Made by a program: the position numbers and the translations under genes
Shown: positions 4,449 to 10,772 of the stretch, piece by piece
How the letters are laid out: the number at the start of each line of letters is the position of its first letter
Position numbering within the stretch: the first letter of the stretch is position 1
Origin: DASTRU01 sp035761045
Lineage (GTDB): Bacteria; Pseudomonadota; Gammaproteobacteria; Burkholderiales; Burkholderiaceae_E
Assembly: GCA_035761045.1 (NCBI GenBank)
Contig: DASTRU010000018.1
Span: 1 to 10,772, forward strand
Direction: 5' to 3'
Length of the DNA: 10,772 nt
Notes under the pieces: generated by a model
The model's database searches: none
Told to the model about the DNA's origin: nothing
Seen by the model: only the letters and a program-made list of their open reading frames with translations

Positions 4449-7252
4449 CAAGGCTTGACGGCGTTTGCTTGCATTAACTGCTCGATCAAATGCGCGACGC
4501 TACGCGATGCTTGGTGCTGCGCCTCGGTCGAGGTGGCGATCGCGCGGATCGAATCGCTTGTTTGCGCCACGCTCGACACAATGCGCTCGAACGCGGTCTT
4601 CGCATGTTGCGACCGATCGGAACCCACGTTGACGCGCGAGGTCGATTCATCAATCAATTTGGCAATCTCGCGCGCCGCCTGCGAGCTGCGTTCCGCGAGC
4701 TTGCGCACCTCGCCCGCGACGACGGAAAAGCCCACGCCATGTTCGCCCGCGCGCGCGGCCTCGATCGCCGCATTGAATGCAAGCAGATTGGTTTGGCCGG
4801 CGATATCACTAATGACTTTGACGATCTCGGCGATCTCGCTCGACGATTTTTGAATCATGTCGATTGACTCGATCGACTTACGCAACGCCTCGAATCCTTG
4901 CTCGGCATTGTTTTGCGTCTCGGTGGCAAGCGACGTGGCGGTTGCGGTATTGCGAGTGATTTGGTCGATCGCGGAGGTAAGTTGGCTTACCGTGTTCGTC
5001 ATATCGTCGGTCTTGCTCTTGATTTGCCGTTCGAGCATGACTTGCTCGGTCACGTCGTACGCATACTTCACCACGCGCACCGGTTCGCCTTTTAAATTAA
5101 AGACCGGGCTGTAAGTGGCCTGAATCCATACATCGCGATTGAACTTACCCACGCGGTGATAACGGTTGCTGAAAAACTCGCCTTTGCTCAAGCGCAACCA
5201 AAAATCACGGTACTCAAGCGAGGTGATGTACTCGGGCGGGCAGAACATGCTGTGATGCTGACCAACAATTTCGCGCAAGGTGTAGCCCATCGTGCGAAGG
5301 AAATTATCGTTGGCGCTCAACACATGCCCTTCAAGGTCGAACTCGATGACCGCTTGGCCGCGATCCACCGCCTTGACCTTACTTTCAAACTCCGAATTGC
5401 GCAGCTTGATCTCGGTGACGTCGATCGCGAATTTCACGATCTTCATCGGCCGCCCGTCCATATCGAAGATCGGGTTGTAGGTGGCCTGGATCCACACATC
5501 CTTACCGTTCTTGCCGATACGCCGATACTCGCCCGAGTCGTACTCGCCGCGAGAAAGCTTGTCCCAAAAATTTTGATAGGCGTCGGTCTGCGTGTACTGG
5601 GTATCACAAAAAATTCGGTGGTGCTTGCCACGCACTTCTTCGAGCGAATAACCCATGAGTTCCAGAAATTGGGAGTTCGCGTCGAGCACATGCCCCTTAA
5701 GGTCGAACTCAATGACGGCTTGCGCGCGCTTAATCGCATTGACCTTGCCCTCGAATTCCGCGTTGCGCAGCTTTAGCTGCGTGACGTCGTAGGCGTACTT
5801 CACAACCTTCAATGGGCGCCCATCCAAGTCAAAGATGGGGTTGTAACTGGCTTGCAGCCAAATCTCTCGGCCGCCTTTACCCACGCGCTTGTATTCGCCG
5901 GCCTCGTATTCGCCGCGACTAAGTTTTTGCCAAAACTGCGCGTACGCGTCGGTTTGCGCAAAGCCAGGAACACAAAACATTCGATGGTGCTTACCGCGAA
6001 TTTCCTCCAGCGTGTAATCCATCGTCTTCAAGAAATGATCGTTCGCCCAAAGGATTTGCCCATTCAAATCAAACTCGATCACTGCTTGCGCGCGTTGGAT
6101 CGCCATGACCTTGCCTTCGTACTCGGCGGCTTTCAACTTGGACTGCGTGACGTCCAACGCAAACTTCACCACCTTTAACGGATTGCCGTTCAAGTCAAAG
6201 ATGGGGTTGTAGGTTGCCTGAATCCAAATTTCCTTACCGCCCTTGCCAATGCGCTTGTACTCGCCACCCTCAAACTCGCCGCGGCTAAGCTTTTGCCAAA
6301 ACTGTTTATACGCAGGCGAACGCGCGTACTCGGGATCGCAAAACATGCGGTGATGCTGACCGATCACCTCCTCGGCCGTGTATCCCATGACATCGAAAAA
6401 GTTTTTATTCGCCTGCAACACGATGCCCTGCAAGTCGAATTCGATTACCGCTTGTCCCCGGTTGATGGCGTTGACCTTGCCTTCGTAATCCGCGTTCAAC
6501 AACTTGGTCGCGGTGATGTCCATCGCGTACTTCACGATGCGCATGGGTTTGCCGGCGGCATCCAAAATCGGGTTGTAGCTTGCGCGAATCCAGATTTCAC
6601 GACCACCGCGTCCTAAACGCTTGTATTCGCCGTCGTGAAACTGGCCGGTGCGTAGTTTTTCCCAAAACTTCTTGTAGTCGTCCGATTGCGTGTAAGCATC
6701 CTCGCAAAACATTTTGTGATGCTTACCCTTAACCTCGCTAATCGAGTAACCCATAAGCGAAAGAAAATTTTCATTCGCTTCGATCACGTGACCGTTGAGA
6801 TCAAACTCAACCACCGCCTGCGCTCGGTCAATCGCGCGGGAACGCCCTTGAAGTTCAAGCAAATGCTCATCCGCTTTAGCTTCCTGCGCGACGAGCAGCA
6901 ATGCCAATTCACCATTCGGCTCGGTCGGCGCGACCAAATGCCCTTGCACGCGCAGCTTGTCGCCCGTACCCGTTTTAAGCGTCAACGTCACGGGTTCGTG
7001 CTGACCTGGCTTCGCACTCGCACATCGCTTAGCCATGGCTTGCGCATCGTCGCCGAATAATTGTTCACGACTTTGCTTACCCAACGTCGCCGCGTTGAAA
7101 CCTAACTTCTCCAACGCCATCGAATTAGCACCAAGAGGCTGCCCCGTTTGGTTTAGCGAGATGATGAGATGCGTGTGGTCCAACAACCGAACGAGCATTG
7201 GAGCATCTACATTCAAGCCTGGCTCGTTCACGGCAGCAGCGGTTTTGCTCAT
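4448..7252 (-). CDS. Cytoplasmic methyl-accepting chemotaxis receptor with 1 divergent and 5 tandem PAS domains
   Basis: The 934-residue product has no HAMP domain and no hydrophobic transmembrane segment, so it should act in the cytosol. Order of domains: a divergent PAS (about 18-125), five PAS domains starting at residues 146, 268, 390, 512 and 634, then an MCP signalling region (about 744-934) with the tip ISDIAGQTNLLAF plus NAAIEAARAGEHGVGF (814-842) and VVAGEVRKLAERS. The tip has F826 where Leu is usual. Each arm of the hairpin is roughly 85-105 residues, shorter than in E. coli Tsr; no CheR-docking pentapeptide ends the protein. The layout recalls BdlA-like (PAS-PAS-MCP) soluble receptors of Pseudomonas, but with many more PAS units. 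The start at 7252 is chosen because AGAAGA (7259-7264) lies 6 bases upstream; an extension upstream would start only at non-ATG codons and would run across the FliA-like promoter. The ligand (oxygen, redox, heme, small molecule) cannot be told from sequence. It is operonic with the triple-CheW gene. Confidence 0.93.
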   Translation of the reverse strand: MSKTAAAVNEPGLNVDAPMLVRLLDHTHLIISLNQTGQPLGANSMALEKLGFNAATLGKQSREQLFGDDAQAMAKRCASAKPGQHEPVTLTLKTGTGDKLRVQGHLVAPTEPNGELALLLVAQEAKADEHLLELQGRSRAIDRAQAVVEFDLNGHVIEANENFLSLMGYSISEVKGKHHKMFCEDAYTQSDDYKKFWEKLRTGQFHDGEYKRLGRGGREIWIRASYNPILDAAGKPMRIVKYAMDITATKLLNADYEGKVNAINRGQAVIEFDLQGIVLQANKNFFDVMGYTAEEVIGQHHRMFCDPEYARSPAYKQFWQKLSRGEFEGGEYKRIGKGGKEIWIQATYNPIFDLNGNPLKVVKFALDVTQSKLKAAEYEGKVMAIQRAQAVIEFDLNGQILWANDHFLKTMDYTLEEIRGKHHRMFCVPGFAQTDAYAQFWQKLSRGEYEAGEYKRVGKGGREIWLQASYNPIFDLDGRPLKVVKYAYDVTQLKLRNAEFEGKVNAIKRAQAVIEFDLKGHVLDANSQFLELMGYSLEEVRGKHHRIFCDTQYTQTDAYQNFWDKLSRGEYDSGEYRRIGKNGKDVWIQATYNPIFDMDGRPMKIVKFAIDVTEIKLRNSEFESKVKAVDRGQAVIEFDLEGHVLSANDNFLRTMGYTLREIVGQHHSMFCPPEYITSLEYRDFWLRLSKGEFFSNRYHRVGKFNRDVWIQATYSPVFNLKGEPVRVVKYAYDVTEQVMLERQIKSKTDDMTNTVSQLTSAIDQITRNTATATSLATETQNNAEQGFEALRKSIESIDMIQKSSSEIAEIVKVISDIAGQTNLLAFNAAIEAARAGEHGVGFSVVAGEVRKLAERSSQAAREIAKLIDESTSRVNVGSDRSQHAKTAFERIVSSVAQTSDSIRAIATSTEAQHQASRSVAHLIEQLMQANAVKP
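5024..6817 (-). repeat. Five tandem PAS-coding repeats of 366 bp
   Basis: Units begin at 6817, 6451, 6085, 5719 and 5353, each starting with the peptide AV(V/I)EFDL. The first four intervals are exactly 122 residues (366 bp) with no insertion or deletion; the fifth PAS ends near 5024 where the coiled coil begins. All five have an HH-x-(M/I)-FC motif: H178-H179/C183, H300-H301/C305, H422-H423/C427, H544-H545/C549 and H666-H667/C671. Four share GEYKR or GEYRR and a (K/R)xxK(D/E)xW-type strand; unit 5 diverges there (NRYHR). Between units runs a short helical linker such as EGKVNAIKRAQ. Confidence 0.9.
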
Positions 7253-7348
7253 AACGAATCTTCTTTTCGCGAGTGGAGGAAAGGCGCCGGGTAATGGCGT
7301 ATGGACTGGCGGAAAGTCTTGCAGCACTTTTTTCGTGCGTAGGTGACG

Positions 7349-7374
7349 GAATCGGCGAATGTGGCCTCTCTTTA
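7349..7374 (-). promoter_or_regulatory. Sigma-28 (FliA)-like promoter of the chemoreceptor operon
   Basis: On the minus strand TAAAG (TAAA at 7374-7371) is followed after 14 bases by GCCGATTC (7356-7349). The FliA consensus is TAAA-N15-GCCGATAA, so the -10 matches 6 of 8 and the spacing is one base short. It lies about 97 bases upstream of the receptor ATG at 7252, giving a plausible leader of about 90 bases. Flagellar/chemotaxis control is what one expects for an MCP-CheW operon. Confidence 0.6.
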
Positions 7375-7429
7375 GCGCGTTATTTCTCTGTTTCGACAAT
7401 TTCAACCACGCCGGTTAATACCCTTTACT

Positions 7430-7453
7430 TGACGCAGTCTTTTAAGTGCGTCA
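7430..7453. repeat. 7-bp perfect inverted repeat upstream of hemA
   Basis: TGACGCA (7430-7436) and TGCGTCA (7447-7453) are perfect inverted repeats with a 10-base AT-rich spacer. The centre is about 58 bases upstream of the first base of the hemA -10 box and about 65 bases upstream of the FliA-like promoter on the other strand, so it could bind a dimeric regulator of either gene. It has no T-run and is not a terminator. The rest of the 7253-7550 gap holds only the two promoters and RBSs described here. Confidence 0.4.
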
Positions 7454-7496
7454 CCGATTCATCGCGGCGTGTCACGTCAGCCGCCGGGCCCGCCCG

Positions 7497-7502
7497 TATA
7501 AT
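7497..7502 (+). promoter_or_regulatory. Probable hemA -10 box
   Basis: TATAAT, a perfect sigma-70 -10 hexamer, stands 48 bases before the hemA ATG in otherwise GC-rich sequence. No good -35 is found at 16-18 bases: 17-bp spacing gives ACGTCA (7474-7479), which matches TTGACA poorly. Either an activator helps or the -35 is weak. Confidence 0.5.
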
Positions 7503-7550
7503 TCCGTGACTTTTCAATGAGTTGCTGCTTCTTTAGGTTTGCCATCGCGC

Positions 7551-8828
7551 ATGTCGTTGCTCGCCATCGGCCTTAATCACACGACCGCGCCGGTCGCTGT
7601 TCGCGAACGTCTAAGTTTTGCGCCGACCGCGGTAGCCGAGGCGCTTCAAGCCCTGCGCGCTCAATTCGCCCGCGCTTTTCCCGAAGCGGCCATCGTTTCC
7701 ACTTGCAATCGAACCGAGGTGTACTGCGCGGTTGCGGCGGACGCCGAGCCCAGCGCCGAAGCGCCCGCTCTCGCCACGTGGCTTGCCGAATACCACCGAC
7801 TCAAAGCCGACCAAATCGCACCGCATCTGTACGCATTACCGCAGCGCGACGCCGTCCGGCATGCGTTTCGTGTCGCGAGCGGTCTTGATTCCATGGTGAT
7901 TGGCGAGCCACAAATCCTTGGTCAAATGAAGGAGGCGGTTCGCACCGCTGAATCGGCCGGCGCATTAGGCACCTTGCTCAATCAGCTTTTTCAACGCACG
8001 TTTTCGGTGGCGAAGGAGGTGCGTACGCAAACCGAAATCGGCGCGCATTCGGTCAGCATGGCGGCGGCGGCGGTTCGGCTCGCGCAACGTATCTTTCCGT
8101 CGATCAACGAACTCAATGTGCTGTTTATCGGTGCGGGAGAAATGATCGATTTATGCGCCACGCACTTCGCCGCGCAAATGCCGCGACGTTTGGTGGTGGC
8201 GAATCGAACGGTTGAACGCGCGCATGGGTTGGCGTCACGGTTCGACGGGCAGGCCATGCGGTTGGCCGATTTGCCCGACCATTTAGCCGAGTTCGATGTG
8301 GTGATTTCGTGCACGGCCGCTTCGTTGCCGATCGTCGGGCTCGGGCTTGTCGAACGCGCGCTCAAGGCACGTCGTCGCAAACCGATTTTCATGGTTGATC
8401 TCGCCGTGCCTCGCGACATTGAACCCGAGGTCGGCCAACTGCCCGACGCATATCTCTACACCGTCGACGACTTAGGCGAGATCGTGCAAGACGGAGCTTC
8501 GGCGCGCCAGGTCGCCGTCGCGCAAGCGGAGGCGATCATCGAGACACGCGTGCAAAGCTTCATGCATTGGCTTGATCGTCGACAAGCCGTTCCGCTAATT
8601 CGCGACCTGCGCGAATCGTCGGAGAGCATGCGCCGCGAGGAACTCGCGCGCGCGCAACGCTTACTCGCCGCCGGGCACGCTCCGGACGAAGTCCTTAATC
8701 AATTAGCGTTACGGCTTACTAATAAATTCATGCATCGACCGCTCACGGTGTTGCATGAGGCATCGAATACCGAGCGCGAGCAACTGCTTGCGTGGATGCC
8801 TAAACTTTTTCCATTGGATAAGAAGTAG
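7551..8828 (+). CDS. hemA: Glutamyl-tRNA reductase
   Basis: HemA reduces glutamate charged on tRNA-Glu to glutamate-1-semialdehyde with NADPH, the first committed step of C5-pathway heme synthesis. The 425-residue product begins with the family signature LLAIGLNHTTAPVAVRE, has the catalytic Cys (C52) in STCNRTEVY, GLDSMVIGEPQILGQMK (111-127), the NADPH-binding GAGEM (194-198), VANRT and the C-terminal dimerisation helix region (RLTNKFMHRPL). Length is typical. ATG 7551 matches the usual N-terminus; a TTG at 7539 would add four residues. The RBS is poor: AGG at 7535-7537 is 13 bases from the ATG. prfA follows with no spacer, so both share a transcript. The N-terminus, in enteric bacteria a target for heme-dependent proteolysis, is conserved here in length. 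Confidence 0.97.
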   Translation: MSLLAIGLNHTTAPVAVRERLSFAPTAVAEALQALRAQFARAFPEAAIVSTCNRTEVYCAVAADAEPSAEAPALATWLAEYHRLKADQIAPHLYALPQRDAVRHAFRVASGLDSMVIGEPQILGQMKEAVRTAESAGALGTLLNQLFQRTFSVAKEVRTQTEIGAHSVSMAAAAVRLAQRIFPSINELNVLFIGAGEMIDLCATHFAAQMPRRLVVANRTVERAHGLASRFDGQAMRLADLPDHLAEFDVVISCTAASLPIVGLGLVERALKARRRKPIFMVDLAVPRDIEPEVGQLPDAYLYTVDDLGEIVQDGASARQVAVAQAEAIIETRVQSFMHWLDRRQAVPLIRDLRESSESMRREELARAQRLLAAGHAPDEVLNQLALRLTNKFMHRPLTVLHEASNTEREQLLAWMPKLFPLDKK

Positions 8829-9917
8829 ATGAAGCCTTCCATGGCGGCCAGGCTCGAACAATTGTCGAGCCGGTTGGCGACGATCGAACTTGCGCTGCAA
8901 GACCCTCGCGTGACCGATGACCTCGACCAGTACCGCAAGCTCACGCGGGAAAGCGCCGAGCTGCAACCCGTCGTCGATGAATACCGCGCGTGGAAACTCG
9001 CGAACGACGATCTCGCGACGGCGCAGTCGATGCTCGACGATGCATCGATGCGCGACTTCGCGCTCGCCGAGATCGACGCCGCGAAGGAACGCATCGTCGC
9101 GCTTGAAGACCGGTTGCGTATCGCGCTGTTGCCACGCGATCCTAATGACGACAAACCGCTTTATCTTGAAATTCGCGCCGGTACGGGTGGAGATGAATCG
9201 GCGCTGTTTGCCGGCGACTTATTGCGCATGTATTTGCGCTATGCCGAACGTCGTGGCTGGAAGACCGAATTAGTGTCCGAATCAGTCTCCGACTTAGGCG
9301 GTTATAAGGAAGTGATCGTGCGTATCGAAGCGCGCGGCGATGGCGATGGCGCGTATTCACGACTCAAGTTTGAATCGGGGGGGCATCGCGTGCAGCGCGT
9401 GCCCGCGACCGAGGCGCAAGGCCGTATTCATACATCGGCATGCACGGTGGCCGTCATGCCCGAGGCCGAGGAAGTCGATGTGCAGATTTCGCCCGACGAC
9501 TTACGCATCGATGTGTTTCGCGCCTCTGGCGCGGGTGGTCAGCACGTTAACAAAACCGAGAGCGCGGTACGCATCACGCATATTCCAACGGGCATCGTTG
9601 CGGAGTGTCAGGACGACCGTTCGCAACATCGCAATAAAGACCGCGCGATGAAAGTGCTTGCGGCGCGACTAAAAGCGGTGCAAACACAAGCACAAGCCGC
9701 TCACGAAGCCGCGACACGTCGTAGTTTGATTGGCTCGGGTGATCGCAGCGAACGCATTCGCACCTATAACTTTCCCCAGGGGCGAGTCACCGATCACCGT
9801 ATCAACCTCACGCTTTATAAATTGCAATTCGTGATGGACGGCGATCTCGACGATCTCACCAATGCCTTGATCGCCGAACATCAAGCCGATCAACTCGCCG
9901 CGCTGGGCGAAGGTTAA
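8829..9917 (+). CDS. prfA: Peptide chain release factor 1
   Basis: RF1 reads UAA and UAG stop codons in the ribosomal A site and triggers hydrolysis of peptidyl-tRNA. The 362-residue product has the RF1 codon-recognition tripeptide PAT (192-194, within RVPATEAQGRIHTS) and the catalytic GGQ (236-238, in SGAGGQHVNKTESAVR); PAT rather than SPF marks RF1, not RF2. Length equals the family norm. ATG 8829 directly follows the hemA stop TAG (8826-8828); AAGAAG in the last hemA codons can serve as RBS. A second ATG at 8841 is less likely, because MKPSM is the usual start of the family. prmC, which modifies the GGQ glutamine and often follows prfA, is not here: ampD converges instead and its stop codon overlaps by four bases. 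Confidence 0.97.
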   Translation: MKPSMAARLEQLSSRLATIELALQDPRVTDDLDQYRKLTRESAELQPVVDEYRAWKLANDDLATAQSMLDDASMRDFALAEIDAAKERIVALEDRLRIALLPRDPNDDKPLYLEIRAGTGGDESALFAGDLLRMYLRYAERRGWKTELVSESVSDLGGYKEVIVRIEARGDGDGAYSRLKFESGGHRVQRVPATEAQGRIHTSACTVAVMPEAEEVDVQISPDDLRIDVFRASGAGGQHVNKTESAVRITHIPTGIVAECQDDRSQHRNKDRAMKVLAARLKAVQTQAQAAHEAATRRSLIGSGDRSERIRTYNFPQGRVTDHRINLTLYKLQFVMDGDLDDLTNALIAEHQADQLAALGEG

Positions 9918-10516
9918 GGCGCGCCGTGTGAATTGGTGAGCGTGGCATCGCAGTTCAACATCGAATGCGACAGCCGCGCCATGCGTCGCAAGCGAGTCCA
10001 ATCGAACGATGGTCCGGGATCCGTCTTGCGCCCTGGAGCGATGTGCTCGTGCCCGGTTACGCCAACAATCGTCGGATAGGCCCGGCGTAACGCCCGAATC
10101 AAAGCCGCGAGCGAGACGTACTGAGCATCGGCATACGCCAGCTCGTCGGTGCCCTCGAGCTCGATGCCGACTGAAAAATCATTACAGCGTTGGCGGCCGC
10201 GCCATTGCGATGCACCCGCGTGCCATGCGCGTCGATCGGCTTCCACGAATTGAATGACCTCGCCGTCGCGCCGAATAAAAAAATGCGCCGAGACACGCAG
10301 ATGCGCGATTTGCGCGAAGTATGGATGCGCGTTTGGATCAAGCCGATTGGTAAACAAGCGCTCAACCGCGTCGCCCTCGAACACGGCCGGCGGCAAACTA
10401 ATGTTGTGAACCACGATGAGTTCGATCGGCATCGACGCGGGCCGCTCGTCGGCATTTGGCGATGCGACGAAGCGAGCGCGATCGCACTTGCCCGCGGCGT
10501 CGATCTTTAGTCGCAT
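9914..10516 (-). CDS. ampD: 1,6-anhydro-N-acetylmuramyl-L-alanine amidase AmpD
   Basis: AmpD is a cytosolic zinc amidase that cuts the stem peptide from 1,6-anhydroMurNAc during peptidoglycan recycling; its loss induces AmpC beta-lactamase through AmpR where that system exists. The 200-residue product is of the Amidase_2 fold with no signal peptide. Zinc ligands of AmpD are present: H37 (IVVHNISLP), H156 (TGHEHIAPGRK) and D166 (KTDPGPSFDW); E119 (VGIELEGTD) and K164 match the catalytic pair. It lacks a periplasmic leader, which argues for AmpD rather than AmiD. The start ATG at 10516 overlaps by one base the TAA stop of the upstream regulator gene (TAATG), implying translational coupling. Its own stop shares the TTAA at 9914-9917 with the stop of convergent prfA. 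Confidence 0.95.
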   Translation of the reverse strand: MRLKIDAAGKCDRARFVASPNADERPASMPIELIVVHNISLPPAVFEGDAVERLFTNRLDPNAHPYFAQIAHLRVSAHFFIRRDGEVIQFVEADRRAWHAGASQWRGRQRCNDFSVGIELEGTDELAYADAQYVSLAALIRALRRAYPTIVGVTGHEHIAPGRKTDPGPSFDWTRLRRMARLSHSMLNCDATLTNSHGAP

Positions 10517-10772
10517 TAACGAATATCGAGCTGCTGCATTCGATAGCGAAGCTGGCGGAAGGTAATACCGAGAAGTTTCGCCGCCGCCGTACGATTGAAC
10601 TTAGTACTTTCAAGCGCGCGTTCGATAATTGCCCGTTCCACCGCTTCGAGTTCGGCCGGCAGATCGACCGGAAGGTTGATTTGCGATGCGTAAATTTGCG
10701 CCGCCGGATTAATCGCCGCGGGCGGCGCGCTTAGATTTGGTGTTTGTTGCGGCAAATCGAAATCATCGGACG
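10516..10772 (-). CDS. pilR: PilR-like sigma-54 response regulator, C-terminal end (partial)
   Basis: Only the last 84 residues before the stop at 10516 are visible; the gene runs off the right edge. A loosely structured Pro/Ala/Asn-rich linker leads into a Fis-type helix-turn-helix: VERAIIERAL then FNRTAAAKLLGITFRQLRYRMQQL. This is the DNA-binding end of NtrC-family activators, and the FRQLRYRMQQL variant with the LPVDLPAELE lead-in is typical of PilR, which with PilS drives type IV pilin transcription with sigma-54. The AAA+ and receiver domains are outside the window, so NtrC-family assignment is firm but PilR specifically is inferred. Downstream ampD is coupled by the TAATG overlap. Confidence 0.75.
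   Translation of the reverse strand, partial: SDDFDLPQQTPNLSAPPAAINPAAQIYASQINLPVDLPAELEAVERAIIERALESTKFNRTAAAKLLGITFRQLRYRMQQLDIR

Noticed and set aside
5156..6616. Series of plus-strand frames with similar peptides antisense to the PAS array
   Set aside because: They repeat because the PAS-coding DNA on the other strand repeats every 366 bp. They have no RBS, no family-like pattern and coincide with a strongly supported gene.
5024..6817. Regular repeats as a CRISPR-like or satellite array
   Set aside because: The 366-bp period codes continuously for PAS domains in one frame and the units are diverged, so they are gene-internal domain repeats.
7253..7405. 51-residue N-terminal extension of the chemoreceptor
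   Set aside because: It starts at a TTG with no RBS, is Arg/Lys-rich and would include the FliA-like promoter; ATG 7252 has AGAAGA at proper distance.

Overview
The window looks like chromosomal DNA of a GC-rich betaproteobacterium, most likely of the order Burkholderiales. The support is indirect: a hemA-prfA pair of the proteobacterial kind, a PilR-type regulator directly followed by ampD, a full PabB, and chemotaxis genes behind a sigma-28-like promoter. No RNA gene, insertion sequence, CRISPR array or attachment site is visible. Genes are tightly packed; the only long gene-free stretch is 7253-7550.

Layout. (1) 1-770, minus strand: the N-terminal 256 residues of a leucine-rich-repeat protein that runs off the left edge; it resembles the LRR part of IpaH/SspH-type effectors and holds a 140-residue internal duplication. 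(2) 920-1450, minus: a chorismate lyase-like protein of the DUF98 (Rv2949c-like) type. (3) 1449-2882, plus: pabB, aminodeoxychorismate synthase component I. Genes 2 and 3 diverge from a shared CATG that can supply both start codons, so a chorismate-lyase-type enzyme and a chorismate-aminating enzyme are paired with no spacer. (4) 2888-4435, minus: a fusion of three CheW domains. (5) 4448-7252, minus: a soluble chemoreceptor with one divergent PAS, five PAS repeats spaced by exactly 122 residues, and an MCP signalling hairpin. Genes 5 and 4 form an operon (12-bp gap, clear RBS) behind a FliA-like promoter at 7349-7374. (6) 7551-8828, plus: hemA, followed with no spacer by (7) prfA, 8829-9917. 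(8) 9914-10516, minus: ampD, converging on prfA so that both stop codons lie in one TTAA. (9) 10516-10772, minus: the C-terminal end of a PilR-like sigma-54 activator, whose stop overlaps the ampD start as TAATG.

How the genes work together. The chemoreceptor and triple-CheW protein form a cytoplasmic sensory module that would feed a CheA kinase encoded elsewhere. pabB and the lyase-like gene both belong to chorismate use (folate and possibly ubiquinone precursors). hemA-prfA is the conserved tetrapyrrole/translation-termination pair, here without the prmC gene that often follows. The regulator-ampD pair joins a type-IV-pilus-type regulator to peptidoglycan recycling.

Most unusual parts: the duplicated cap+LRR module of the truncated gene at the left edge, the overlapping lyase/pabB start codons, and the five-PAS receptor with its three-CheW partner, in which two of the three CheW domains have lost the usual Arg-Gly turn.
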